Shown here one piece after another: positions 7,070 through 16,143 of a stretch of 64,000 nucleotides of DNA (its first letter is position 1; each line of letters opens with the position of its first letter). The position numbers were made by a program, and so were the translations under genes. Source of the DNA: Streptomyces spirodelae (GTDB lineage: Bacteria > Actinomycetota > Actinomycetes > Streptomycetales > Streptomycetaceae); NCBI RefSeq assembly GCF_017676385.1, contig NZ_JAFFZN010000028.1:41843-105842 (forward strand). Reading direction: 5' to 3'. The notes below the pieces were generated by a model. That model had not been told where the DNA came from and did not search any database. It saw only the letters and a program-made list of their open reading frames with translations.

Positions 7070-9961
7070 GTGAACGCGAGTCATACGAACTCCCTGCGCA
7101 TCGCCGTCTTAGGGCCTGTCCGGGCGTGGCGCGCGGAGCAGGAACTGGCCCTCGGGTCACCTCAGCAACGCGCCGTGCTCACGGCGCTGCTGCTGCGACG
7201 TGGCCGCCCTGCGACCATCGGCGAGCTCGTCGACGCGATCTGGGGGGAGGAACCGCCGTCGGGAGCGGTGACCGTTCTGCGTACGTACGTCTCGCGGCTG
7301 CGCAAGGTCCTGGAGCCGCATCGGGAGGCGGGTGAGGCGCCGCAGGTGATCGTCTCGGCGGCGGACGGCTATCTCGTCCGCGTCCCCGAGGACTCCCTGG
7401 ATGTGAGCGTCTTCGAACGGAGGGTGGCCGAGGCCAGGAAGCTCCGCACCGGCGGTGACCTCGCTGCGGCGGCGGAACTGCTGCACGCCGCGCTGGAGCT
7501 GTGGGAGGGCAAGCCCCTCGCCGGACTCCCCGGTCCGCTGGCCGAGGCCGAGCGGTACCGGCTCGGCGAGCAGCGGCTCAGTGCGTTCGAGTTCCGCACG
7601 GACGTCGATCTCGAACTCGGGCGCCACGAGGAGGCGGCTGCCGAGCTGACGGCACTGGTCGGCGAGCACCCGCTGCGCGAGCGGCTGTGCGAGCTGCTCA
7701 TGCTGGCCCTGTACCGGTGCGGGCGCCAGGTCGAGGCGCTGACGGCCTACCGCCAACTGCGGGAGACCCTGAGGAAGGAGCTGGGTGTCGAACCCGGTCC
7801 CAGCGTGCTCGACCTCCACACCCGCATCGTGGCCGCTGATCCGTCGCTGCGTGCACCCGAACCGCCGAAGCCGGCCGCCCCTCCCCCGCCCCCGCCGAGC
7901 GCACCTCCCACCGCGGCCGCGGCCCGCCCGGCACACCTGCCGGCGGACCTGCCGGTCTTCACCGGGCGCGACACCGAACTCGCCCAGACCAACGCCCTGC
8001 TGCCCGCGGAGGGGAAACGTCCGACCGCCGTGGTGATCAGCGCGATCGGCGGCATGGCGGGGGTCGGCAAGACCACGTTGGCGGTGCACTGGGCGCATGA
8101 GATCGCCCACCGCTTCCCCGACGGCCAGCTTTACGTCAATTTGCGCGGCTTCGATCCGACCGGCTCGGCCATGCCGGCCGACGAGGCCGTCCACACCTTC
8201 CTCGACGCACTCGGTGTGCCGCCGAGCCAGATGCCCGGCCGTCCCGACACCCGCGCGGCGCTCTACCGCAGTCTGCTGGCGGAGCGGCGGGTGCTGCTCC
8301 TGCTGGACAATGCCCGTGACACCGAGCAGGTACGGCCCCTGTTGCCCTCCGGCCCCGGCTGTCTGGCCATCATCACCAGCCGCAACCAGCTCACCGGCCT
8401 GATCGCCAGTGACGGGGCGCATCCGCTGACGCTCAATCCTCTCCCCCTCACCGAGGCACGGGACTTCCTGGCCCGCCGTATCGGGGCCGACCGGATGGCC
8501 GCCGAGCCCGAGGCGGCGGACGAGATCATCGCCTGCTGTGCCCGGCTGCCGCTGGCGCTGGCCATAGTCGCCGCGCGCGCCGCGACGCATCCCAGCTTCC
8601 CCTTGCAGGCCGTCGCCGACGAACTGCGTGCCGGCCACGGCAGCCTCGACGCCTTCACGGGCGGCGACATCAGCACCGATGTGCGAGCGGTGTTCTCCTG
8701 GTCGTACCACGCTCTCTCGGCCCCGGCCGCCAGGCTGTTCCAGTTGCTGGCCGTGCACCCGGGCCCGGACATCTCGGCACCCGCAACCGCCGCCCTGGCC
8801 GGCCTCGACGAGCGCGAGACACGCGGCCTGCTCGCCGAACTCACCCGCGCCCATCTGCTCAGCGAGCACTTCCCCGGCCGTTACGTCTTCCACGACCTGC
8901 TGCGCATCTACGCCGTGGAGCGTGCCGGCTGCGAGGAGGCCGCAGCCGACCGGGACCAGGCCGCCGAACGGGTGCTGACCTGGTATCTGCACACCGCCGA
9001 CGCCGCGTCCCGGTTCATCACCCCGAAGCGTCCGCGCGTCCCGCTCGTCCCGTTGCCCTCCGACTGCCGCCCCCTCACCTTCACGACCTACGACGAGGCG
9101 CTGGAGTGGTGCTCCACCGAGCGCTCCAACCTCGTCGCGGCGATCAACCATGCCGCCGCTGACGGCCGGTCCGGTCTGTCGTGGCGGCTGACCGCAGCGC
9201 TGTGGGGGTTCTTCTACCTACGCAACCATACGAACGACTGGACCGCCTCCAACCGGGTCGGCCTGGCCGCCGCCCGTGCCGCCGGGGACCGGATGGGCGA
9301 GGCCGAGTGCCTGATCGGTCTGGCCAACGCCCTCACGGCCGGCGGCAGTCTCGATGAGGCCATCGACCACTATCTGCAGGCGCTCCCGCTCTTCCGGGAG
9401 TTGGGTGACGAGCAGGGCACATCGAGGATCATCGGCAACCTCGGCGACGTTCACCTGAGAGCCGGCCGGATCGAGGAAGCGATCGGCTATCTGGAGCAAA
9501 CCCTCGAGACCGACCGCGCCATCGGCCACGGCTGGGGTGTGGGGATCTGCTTGAACAACCTGGGCGAGGCGCACTTGCGACTCGGCCGACTGGACGAGGC
9601 CCGCGCCTACCTGGAGGAGGCGCTGGAAGCCCTGCAAGCCACCGACAACCGCTGGGTCGAAGGCATCACACTGGACTTCCTGGGCACCGTGTACTCCCGG
9701 CTCCAGCGCCACGACGACGCGGTGGAGCACTACCACCTCGCGCTCCAGGCGCATCGGGACGTCGGCAACCGCTGGGCCGAGGCGCACAGCATCAGTCACC
9801 TCGCCGAGACCAGTCTCGCCCTGGGCGAACTGGATGCAGCCCGTACGGGCTGGGGGCAGGCGCTGCAACTGCTGGAGGAGTTCAACCACCCGGACGCGGA
9901 AGAGATCCGCGACAAGCTGCGCGAGCTCGAGGGCGCCGGCGTCCGGCACACCGGCGACTGA
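7070..9961 (+). CDS. AfsR/SARP-type transcriptional regulator (wHTH-BTAD-NB-ARC-TPR)
   Basis: 963 residues, GTG start. Domains in order: OmpR-type winged helix (about 10-100, with RTYVSRLRKVLEP), bacterial transcriptional activator BTAD (105-255, ending ELGVEPGPSVLDLH), Pro-rich linker, NB-ARC STAND ATPase (P-loop GGMAGVGKTT at 327-336; LLLLDNARD Walker B at about 408-416), then TPR repeats (about 745-950). Full length and all motifs intact match AfsR-like activators of Streptomyces, which bind direct heptamer repeats overlapping -35 regions. A -10-like TAGAGT at 7057-7062 lies close to the start, so the mRNA leader is short. Its place inside the T4SS-like locus suggests it controls it; no heptamer array was verified. 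Confidence 0.9.
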   Translation: MNASHTNSLRIAVLGPVRAWRAEQELALGSPQQRAVLTALLLRRGRPATIGELVDAIWGEEPPSGAVTVLRTYVSRLRKVLEPHREAGEAPQVIVSAADGYLVRVPEDSLDVSVFERRVAEARKLRTGGDLAAAAELLHAALELWEGKPLAGLPGPLAEAERYRLGEQRLSAFEFRTDVDLELGRHEEAAAELTALVGEHPLRERLCELLMLALYRCGRQVEALTAYRQLRETLRKELGVEPGPSVLDLHTRIVAADPSLRAPEPPKPAAPPPPPPSAPPTAAAARPAHLPADLPVFTGRDTELAQTNALLPAEGKRPTAVVISAIGGMAGVGKTTLAVHWAHEIAHRFPDGQLYVNLRGFDPTGSAMPADEAVHTFLDALGVPPSQMPGRPDTRAALYRSLLAERRVLLLLDNARDTEQVRPLLPSGPGCLAIITSRNQLTGLIASDGAHPLTLNPLPLTEARDFLARRIGADRMAAEPEAADEIIACCARLPLALAIVAARAATHPSFPLQAVADELRAGHGSLDAFTGGDISTDVRAVFSWSYHALSAPAARLFQLLAVHPGPDISAPATAALAGLDERETRGLLAELTRAHLLSEHFPGRYVFHDLLRIYAVERAGCEEAAADRDQAAERVLTWYLHTADAASRFITPKRPRVPLVPLPSDCRPLTFTTYDEALEWCSTERSNLVAAINHAAADGRSGLSWRLTAALWGFFYLRNHTNDWTASNRVGLAAARAAGDRMGEAECLIGLANALTAGGSLDEAIDHYLQALPLFRELGDEQGTSRIIGNLGDVHLRAGRIEEAIGYLEQTLETDRAIGHGWGVGICLNNLGEAHLRLGRLDEARAYLEEALEALQATDNRWVEGITLDFLGTVYSRLQRHDDAVEHYHLALQAHRDVGNRWAEAHSISHLAETSLALGELDAARTGWGQALQLLEEFNHPDAEEIRDKLRELEGAGVRHTGD

Positions 9962-9989
9962 GCCGCCGAACGTTCCACATGCCTGCGCC

Positions 9990-11522
9990 TCACGGCTTGC
10001 GGAATCGCCACTGCTGCACGGAGTTGTCCTCGCAGCCGACGATCCTCAGATGGGCGTGGGCCTTCTTCCTGTCCGCCACGTCCAGGCACAGGTGACCGCT
10101 CTTGTGATTGCGGATCCAGTAGGTTCCGTCGGACTGCTTGTCGAACCACCACAGTTGATTGTCGTTCTTGGCACGGCAGTGGTACTCGGTCACCGGTGTC
10201 GTGGACTTGACGGGACCGAAGGCGGGCAGGTCCAGGCACAGGCCGTCCTTGACGTTGCGGATCAGGTAGAGGTCGGCATCCCCGGGCCCGGCGTCCTTCT
10301 TCTTCAGATCCAGGTGCCAGCGCTGGTTGCCGCCGCGTGCCCCGGCGGAGGTGTCGCAGGCTCCCTGCTGGACCCGTCCGTCCGGCTTTCCCTTTCCGGT
10401 GCCGGGCAGGTCCACGCACTTGCCCGTCCTCCGGTTGACGACCATGGTCGTCCCTGAGGGGATCTTCGACGGCTTCCCGCGGCTGATCTTCTTGTCGTGG
10501 TCACCGCCGCCCGACGAGTCCGTCTCGTGCTGCGGCTCCTCGTCCTCCTCGTCGTCCGACGCCTCGTCGGGCTTCGACAGTGACGACTTCGGCTTGTCGG
10601 GGTCCTTGTCCTTCTCGTCCTTCTCGTCCTTCTCCGACGGTTTCGAGGAAGGGCTCCCGGAAGGCGGGTCGGTCGGGTAGCCCGGTGGGGAGGGGCGCAC
10701 GGTGCCGGACGGGCCACGGCCCTCGTCGGCCTTGGGCTCCTCCAGGTGCTTCCGACTCGCTCCGTTCTCCTTGTGGCCGTCACTGGCTCCGGCCAGCGCG
10801 AGCGGGGTCGTGACGAGTGCCGCCACGGCGATGGCCGTCGTGGCGGCCACCCACGGCTTCTTGAGCAGGCTGCCCGGCTCGAACTCCTCGTCCGAGCCGC
10901 GCGGGCCGCGTGGTCCCGTCCCGCCGGGTCCGGATGACCGCTTCGAGAGCGAGGGCCGGGGCAGCGAGGGGATGGACGGCCGGGGCAGCGAGGGACGCGG
11001 GATGGACGGGACCCGCCGCCTGTCCGCGCCGGAAGCGCCCCCGTCAGGGGGAACCGGCCCGCCGGATACGCCTGATGCTGCGGCCGGCGTTGCGGCTGCG
11101 GTGCTGCCGGTGCCGGTTCGCGCGGCTGCGGCATGCCCGTCGGCGTCCGCGGCCTCCCCGCCGTGGGCAGCCGCCGTGCCGTTCGCGGCCGGGGGCGCGA
11201 CCCCGGCCGTGGCGCCGTTCGTGATCGCCGCCGCGGCATCGGCGTCCCGGCCCAGCAGCCGGCTGGAGCCGTCCGGACCGACCTCGACGCCCACCGCGTA
11301 TCCCGTGGCGGGGTTGGAAATGGCCGCCGCGACGGGGGACTCGCGGATCTGCGCGTACCCGTGCAGGGTGTCGAGAATCGCGGTGTCGAGCGGCTGGTCG
11401 CCGATAACCGGCACCGGCTCGCCGTCGATGGTGGCGGAGCCGTCACCATCGATGACCACCTCGAAGGGGGCGGCGGACGGCCCGGGCGGGGCGCCCGGCG
11501 GCGTCTGCCCGTCCTCGCTCAT
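9990..11522 (-). CDS. Membrane-anchored ricin-type beta-trefoil (RICIN) protein
   Basis: 510 residues. ATG 11522 was preferred because an AGGAA lies nine bases upstream; a GTG three codons earlier is possible. The N-terminal 90 residues form a small folded region (FEVVIDGDGSATIDGEPVPV...). It is followed by Ala/Pro-rich linker, one TM helix (about 224-247), a charged disordered linker (KDEKDEKDKDPDKPK, EEDEEPQHE), and a C-terminal RICIN domain (about 370-510) with CVDLPG, CLDLPAFG and CLDVADRKKA repeats and W residues of QxW lobes. Predicted topology puts the lectin outside the cell. It converges with the AfsR gene (28 bp) and precedes the T4SS ATPase block, so a role in surface contact is plausible but inferred. 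Confidence 0.82.
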   Translation of the reverse strand: MSEDGQTPPGAPPGPSAAPFEVVIDGDGSATIDGEPVPVIGDQPLDTAILDTLHGYAQIRESPVAAAISNPATGYAVGVEVGPDGSSRLLGRDADAAAAITNGATAGVAPPAANGTAAAHGGEAADADGHAAAARTGTGSTAAATPAAASGVSGGPVPPDGGASGADRRRVPSIPRPSLPRPSIPSLPRPSLSKRSSGPGGTGPRGPRGSDEEFEPGSLLKKPWVAATTAIAVAALVTTPLALAGASDGHKENGASRKHLEEPKADEGRGPSGTVRPSPPGYPTDPPSGSPSSKPSEKDEKDEKDKDPDKPKSSLSKPDEASDDEEDEEPQHETDSSGGGDHDKKISRGKPSKIPSGTTMVVNRRTGKCVDLPGTGKGKPDGRVQQGACDTSAGARGGNQRWHLDLKKKDAGPGDADLYLIRNVKDGLCLDLPAFGPVKSTTPVTEYHCRAKNDNQLWWFDKQSDGTYWIRNHKSGHLCLDVADRKKAHAHLRIVGCEDNSVQQWRFRKP

Positions 11523-11619
11523 GTGAACCACTTCCTGACGCTTCGGCTTACGACGAACGAACTCAGGGATGGATACGGGCTCTCGGGCACATCGGTTCAG
11601 ACCCGCACCGGCCGCCCGG

Positions 11620-13104
11620 TCACTTGTTCCACCTCTTGTTGGTGTTGTTGACGTTCAACTCCCTTGGAGTCAGGTCCACATGGACCGGGATGCCGGGCCG
11701 GCTGCCGACCTTGACCAGGAAGTTGCCGAGGCCGGGCGGGTCTCCCTGACGGTTGCGGGAACTGTCCCAGGCCGGGGGTGTGGACCAGTCGACCAGCAGT
11801 CGCTTCTCCACCTCCGTCAGCTCCACCACCTGGCCGAGTTGCGGCATCTCGGCCGGAGGCAGACCGGCGCAGACCACCATGCCCGCACGCTCGACGAAGC
11901 CCTTGGCCTTGATGCGGTCCTCCTCGGTGGGCAGGGCGAGCAGGTCGCCGATGGTGTGGGTCACCATGGCCAGGCCCACCCCGCGCTGCCGGTCCAGCCG
12001 GGTGAGCGCGTTGACCCGGTCGACCAAGCCCCGGCCGGCCTGCAGTACCCGCCACAACTCGTCCATGACCAGGAAGTAGTTGCGCTGCGGCTCCAGTCCG
12101 GCGTCCGCGAGGGCATGGGCCGCGGAGACCGCGCCGAAGCCATAGGACCAGCACGACAGCAGGGCGGCGGCCTGGAGCAGGGTCTCGCTGTCGTCGATGT
12201 GGCTGACGTCGAAGCACACCGGACGGTCGAGTTTCATCGGCTCCGTGGTGGGGCGGGCGAAGGAGTCCCCCAGTACGCCGTCACCGAGCAGCGCGGTCAG
12301 CGAGGCTTCCAGGTTCTCGGTGATGTCCCAGTACCGCGTGATGTCGCCGCGGTCCAGGGCGACGGCACGCACCGGCTCCGGGGCGTCCTTGATGACCTGC
12401 ACCAGATCGGCGAGCACCGGTGTCCGGCCACGGGCGTGCCGGTCGTCGAGGACGTCCAGCGCGGCGGCGAGGATGGTCTCCTCACGGTCGCTGGGCGGCT
12501 CCGAGCGCAGGATGGTCAGCAGCGCCGAGACCATGTGCAGCCGGCGGCTGTGAGTACCGGCGAGCAGCTGCCGACGTGCTGATCCGGTGAGGCGCGCGGC
12601 TGCGGCCGTGGACTCCCCGGGGTCGAGGACGTTGAGGTGCCCGCGTCCCCGGCCCAGGCTGATGACCTGTCCGCCGATCGCCCGGATCAGGTCGACGTAG
12701 TCGGGCTTGAGATCGCCGAAGACGAGCGGGTGGACGCCGTAGCCGGACAGGCCGAGCGCCATCCGCCGCACCACCGTTGACTTGCCGAGTCCGGGGCGGC
12801 CGAGCACGAACATAGAGGGGTTGGCCAGCAGCCCTGTCCGCATGAACCAGCTCACCGGGTCGCAGCACACGGTGGCCCCGGAGTCCAGGTCGCGGCCGAG
12901 CGGCACCCCGACCATCGGGGTTCCGGCACCGGCACCGAACGGCCACAGCCCGCAGACCTGTACGGAGGTGCCGCGCCATTCGGGAGCGGCGTCGATGTAG
13001 CCGACCATGCCGCCGCCCCGGCCGGGCCAGCCCCGCGCGGTGGCCTGCGGCCGGCTGGAGGGGGCGGCGTTGCGGGCCCGCGTCTTGTCTGTCCTGGGTG
13101 CCAT
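11620..13104 (-). CDS. VirB4-like type IV secretion ATPase
   Basis: 494 residues; ATG 13104 with GGAGA upstream. Conserved VirB4/TraC-type P-loop: Walker A GRPGLGKST at about 101-109 and Walker B YFLVMDELWRV near 341-351, followed by the arginine-finger region (ALTRLDRQRGVGLAMVTH). It lacks the N-terminal half seen in canonical VirB4; in actinobacteria that half resides in the adjacent SCO6880-family protein encoded just upstream, so the two together probably make one motor. It is the last gene of the minus-strand core cluster from 17974 to 11620. It powers assembly or substrate transfer at the inner face of the membrane. Confidence 0.87.
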   Translation of the reverse strand: MAPRTDKTRARNAAPSSRPQATARGWPGRGGGMVGYIDAAPEWRGTSVQVCGLWPFGAGAGTPMVGVPLGRDLDSGATVCCDPVSWFMRTGLLANPSMFVLGRPGLGKSTVVRRMALGLSGYGVHPLVFGDLKPDYVDLIRAIGGQVISLGRGRGHLNVLDPGESTAAAARLTGSARRQLLAGTHSRRLHMVSALLTILRSEPPSDREETILAAALDVLDDRHARGRTPVLADLVQVIKDAPEPVRAVALDRGDITRYWDITENLEASLTALLGDGVLGDSFARPTTEPMKLDRPVCFDVSHIDDSETLLQAAALLSCWSYGFGAVSAAHALADAGLEPQRNYFLVMDELWRVLQAGRGLVDRVNALTRLDRQRGVGLAMVTHTIGDLLALPTEEDRIKAKGFVERAGMVVCAGLPPAEMPQLGQVVELTEVEKRLLVDWSTPPAWDSSRNRQGDPPGLGNFLVKVGSRPGIPVHVDLTPRELNVNNTNKRWNK

Positions 13105-13157
13105 CGATTCTCCTGTGCCTGGCCGTTTCCGGCGGGCCTTGTCGCGGCAAAGGGGTG

Positions 13158-13233
13158 CCGCTGCCCGTCGTCCGCGGGCTGCGGGTACGTTGTGGCTTGT
13201 CGCGCAGTTCCCCGCGCCACTGACGGGGCGCGG
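13158..13233. repeat. Dispersed Streptomyces intergenic repeat with terminal hairpin
   Basis: The 134-bp gap between the two motor genes contains a block with GGGTACGTTGTGGCT and CGCGCAGTTCCCCGCGCC, which I recognise as a repeat scattered in intergenic regions of many Streptomyces genomes. It ends in a 7-bp GC stem (13212-13218 with 13227-13233). It could attenuate transcription between the SCO6880-family gene and the ATPase gene. Confidence 0.55.
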
Positions 13234-13238
13234 TACAC

Positions 13239-14738
13239 CTACATCGCGTCCCGTACCGTCTGCGGCAGGGCGGTGTGCAAAGGCAGCACCAGGCCCAGCG
13301 GCAGCGCCGCGGCGAACGCCGCGGCCTGCGAGCCGTAGACGGGGCGGACCGCGATCCGGGCCGCGGGCGCCAGGTTGTCCACGGCGGCGGTCGCCCTGGG
13401 CAGCTCCTCGGCCGAGTCGACGGTGGCAGTGATCAGCAGACCGAACTGGATCACCCCGTGCCCCTGGGCCTGTTCCTCGGTCGCCTTCCTGGCCGCGACC
13501 ACCTCCGCGTCGTCGCTCGCCCGGCCGAGGGGCGACTGCTGGGCGGTGAACAGGGCGTTCTTGTAGTCCTGTTGGACGACGCGGGCGCCCTCGGCGCGGC
13601 TGTGCGGACGGTAGAGCAGGGTGACGCGCTTGCGGGCGATGTCGCGGTTGGGCTGCACCAGGCCGGTCAGTACGTTGGAGAACACCTCGCCCTGCGGTGC
13701 CTCCGTCATGGCCCAGGTGATGCTGTGCACCCCGTCGTGCCGGTAGTGGTCCCACGCCTCCTGGGCCGCGGTGGGTCCGGCCTCGTCCCAGGTCAGTCCG
13801 GTACCGCCGGCGGCACGGGCCTCCTCCACCAACTGGGCGACGGTCGGGTCGTAGGCCACCCGCACGGCCTCGGCGAGCTCGGTCGCGGTCATCGGTACGG
13901 CTGTTCCCGCGCCGGTGGTGGACAGCCCGGCGGTCAGGCCCGGCAGCCGGGTGCCGATGTGCACCGCCATCTCCTCGACGTTGCGACGGGGCGCACCGGG
14001 GCGGGCCGCGCCTGAATAGGTCAGCGCGATCCGGGTGCTGATCTGCGCCGAGCCGCTGGGATAGGCGGCAACCACGTCCCGGAGCATGGCCCGCGCCAAC
14101 TCCGGGGCGTCCTCGGCTGAGTTGGCGCCGATCTCCTGCTGGAGACGCACGCCGGAATCGGGCGCCGTCTCCACCGTGACGCTCGCGGCGACGAGCCCCG
14201 GCTCGGTGCCCAGCGCCGACAGCCACTGGCCCCAGTGGGCCACCCAGTTGTCGACCTGCCGCTCGTCGACCAGCGCCGCACCGTCGGCGTCGCAGGAGAC
14301 GACGACCGTGTGGTGGTTGGTCGCCGGAACAGTGATCATGGCGAACGGGCGGCCGTAGCCGTCCTGCGCCTCGCTGAGTGAGGACTGCGAGGCCAGCCCC
14401 GGCAGGCGGCACGTACCGCCTCCGGCCCGGCCCAACGGGCCCGACCGGTAGAGATTGCCCCCCGAGGACGTGGTGCGCCACCAGGCCAGGCGGACGGCAG
14501 CGCGCTGCATCACCGTTCGGCCGTGCCGGTCACGCAGCGCCAGCGGGGCCATGACCACCGCGAGGAACACGGCCAGTGCCAGCGCGACCCACAGAGAGAT
14601 CAGCGTGCTGAGGACGACGCCGATCAGGCCGCCGAACAGCAGCAGGGTCGCCCCCAGGGACAGGCCCCGCAGTCCGGAGGCGCGCGGTTTACGGAAGTTG
14701 CCGTAGGTGCGCGGGCTGTGTGTTTCAGTCGCTGCCAC
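13239..14738 (-). CDS. SCO6880-family T4SS membrane protein (VirB3/VirB4 N-terminal-like)
   Basis: 499 residues. Two TM helices near the N-terminus (about 24-70, VirB3/PrgI-like) follow a cytoplasmic start TYGNFRKPRASGL. The rest is a soluble domain resembling the N-terminal part of VirB4 ATPases, without a P-loop. Motifs typical of the SCO6880 family include YGNF..PR near the start and RKRVTLLYRPHS later. The start overlaps the stop of the upstream VirB6-like gene by 14 bp, showing translational coupling. It pairs with the separate VirB4-like ATPase downstream and forms part of the inner-membrane platform. Confidence 0.87.
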   Translation of the reverse strand: MAATETHSPRTYGNFRKPRASGLRGLSLGATLLLFGGLIGVVLSTLISLWVALALAVFLAVVMAPLALRDRHGRTVMQRAAVRLAWWRTTSSGGNLYRSGPLGRAGGGTCRLPGLASQSSLSEAQDGYGRPFAMITVPATNHHTVVVSCDADGAALVDERQVDNWVAHWGQWLSALGTEPGLVAASVTVETAPDSGVRLQQEIGANSAEDAPELARAMLRDVVAAYPSGSAQISTRIALTYSGAARPGAPRRNVEEMAVHIGTRLPGLTAGLSTTGAGTAVPMTATELAEAVRVAYDPTVAQLVEEARAAGGTGLTWDEAGPTAAQEAWDHYRHDGVHSITWAMTEAPQGEVFSNVLTGLVQPNRDIARKRVTLLYRPHSRAEGARVVQQDYKNALFTAQQSPLGRASDDAEVVAARKATEEQAQGHGVIQFGLLITATVDSAEELPRATAAVDNLAPAARIAVRPVYGSQAAAFAAALPLGLVLPLHTALPQTVRDAM

Positions 14739-16143
14739 GGGATGTTCCTCGCTGGTCGTCGTAACGGTGCGGGTCGGTCTTCGACAGCGCGGAGGAGATC
14801 AACTCCTCGGCGGGGTCGGCGGGGTCGGCGGGGTCGGCGGGGTCGGCGGGACGAGCCGGGGCGACCGCTCGGGCGGGGTCGGCATCGACCGGGGCGGCGG
14901 AGACCGCGGACGGTGGCGGCTCGTCGGGCCGGGTCCGCGAGGCCGTCGGGGGTGGTTGCCCCGCGCCCGCCCGTCGTCCGTCGGCGGGGGCGTGTTCGGA
15001 GCCCGACGTCCTGCCGTGGAGGCCGGCGCTCCCCGCGGGCGGGCGGCCGCCCGCGGCAGTGCGGGGCCTGTTGTACGCGCCGGTGGCTTCCGCCCGCTCC
15101 CGGCTCAGGGCCGCTCCGGACACCGAGCGGCCGGCGGCGGGCCCCCGCAACTGCGGCACGGCCTGCGCCCCGGTGGCCACGGTCCGGCCGCCACCGGCGC
15201 CGGACCTGGTGCCACGGCCGAGGCCCGCGGCCGTCGCCTGCACGGCAGGGGCCGCCAGCCGCAGCAGCGCGGGAAGGGTGAAGCAGGCCAGCACCAGCAG
15301 GACGACACCGGAGACCATGGAGATGATCTCGTTGCCCTCTCCGCCTTGGCCCGGCCCCGTCCCCGTCATCGAGAAAGCGGCCGCGTACACGATCGCCGCG
15401 GTCGGCTTGTAGAGGACGAAAGCGATCAGCCAGCCCACGGACTTGCGGAACCAGGCCCGGCCGGCGGGCGTGGAGCTGGCGGCGGCGGACAGCGGGAGCA
15501 TACCGGTGAGGATCACCAGCATGGCCACCCGGACGATCATCAGCGCGATCTGCGTCAGACTGCCGCCGATCACCAGCAGGGACATGATCAGCACCAGGAA
15601 GGAGGAGTCACTGCCCCCCAGGGCGAGCATCGCCGAGACGCGGTCGTCGAACTCCTTCACGCACTGCTGGACCGGCTCCCCGTCCGGGCTGACCTGCCGG
15701 CAGCCGGTGGACCTGTCGATGATCCAGACACTGAACCGGTCGCCCGCCACGGTCAGCAGATTGACGGCGGCCACCCCGGCCGAGGAGACGAGCACCAGAT
15801 TGAGCAGCCCCTGCACGGCCTGCCTGCCGGGTTCGCCACGGCGCTGCCAGGCTATGTGCCCGGCCGCGATGATCAGACACAGGACGGCGGTGAAGGTGGT
15901 GAACCAGAGGGTGGAGCCGCGCAGGAACGCCACTGGACCGCTGTCGAAACTCAGCACAGGGCTCTCGACCTGCGTCCACGCGCTGCCGAGCGCCTTGACC
16001 GTGGAGGCCGCCGCCTCGGCGGCACTGTCCACGATGTTGTCGAACGCGCTGTCGCCGAGGTCCTTCGGGCTCGTGCCCTTGCCCTCCCCCACGCAGTATC
16101 CCCCGACGGTTGGGCCCACCCAGCCGAAATCGCAGCCCGCCAT
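14725..16143 (-). CDS. VirB6/TrbL-like polytopic membrane protein
   Basis: 472 residues; ATG 16143 overlaps the upstream stop as TGATG. The frame stays open further upstream, but that part is the neighbour's shadow. About six TM helices (77-98, 111-131, 181-200, 202-222, 235-258, 273-296) are followed by a cytoplasmic Ala/Pro/Arg-rich tail (300-472). An extracellular Cys pair (CRQVSPDGEPVQQC) sits between TM2 and TM3. This arrangement fits the channel-forming VirB6/TrbL group of actinobacterial T4SS-like loci. The tail contains a perfect 9-bp tandem repeat coding for (A-D-P) steps. Confidence 0.83.
   Translation of the reverse strand: MAGCDFGWVGPTVGGYCVGEGKGTSPKDLGDSAFDNIVDSAAEAAASTVKALGSAWTQVESPVLSFDSGPVAFLRGSTLWFTTFTAVLCLIIAAGHIAWQRRGEPGRQAVQGLLNLVLVSSAGVAAVNLLTVAGDRFSVWIIDRSTGCRQVSPDGEPVQQCVKEFDDRVSAMLALGGSDSSFLVLIMSLLVIGGSLTQIALMIVRVAMLVILTGMLPLSAAASSTPAGRAWFRKSVGWLIAFVLYKPTAAIVYAAAFSMTGTGPGQGGEGNEIISMVSGVVLLVLACFTLPALLRLAAPAVQATAAGLGRGTRSGAGGGRTVATGAQAVPQLRGPAAGRSVSGAALSRERAEATGAYNRPRTAAGGRPPAGSAGLHGRTSGSEHAPADGRRAGAGQPPPTASRTRPDEPPPSAVSAAPVDADPARAVAPARPADPADPADPADPAEELISSALSKTDPHRYDDQRGTSRGSD
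14812..14847. repeat. Four perfect 9-bp tandem repeats
   Basis: GGGGTCGGC is repeated four times without mismatch inside the VirB6-like gene, giving a (P-A-D)n tail. The unit keeps frame, so copy-number slippage would only change tail length. Confidence 0.9.
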
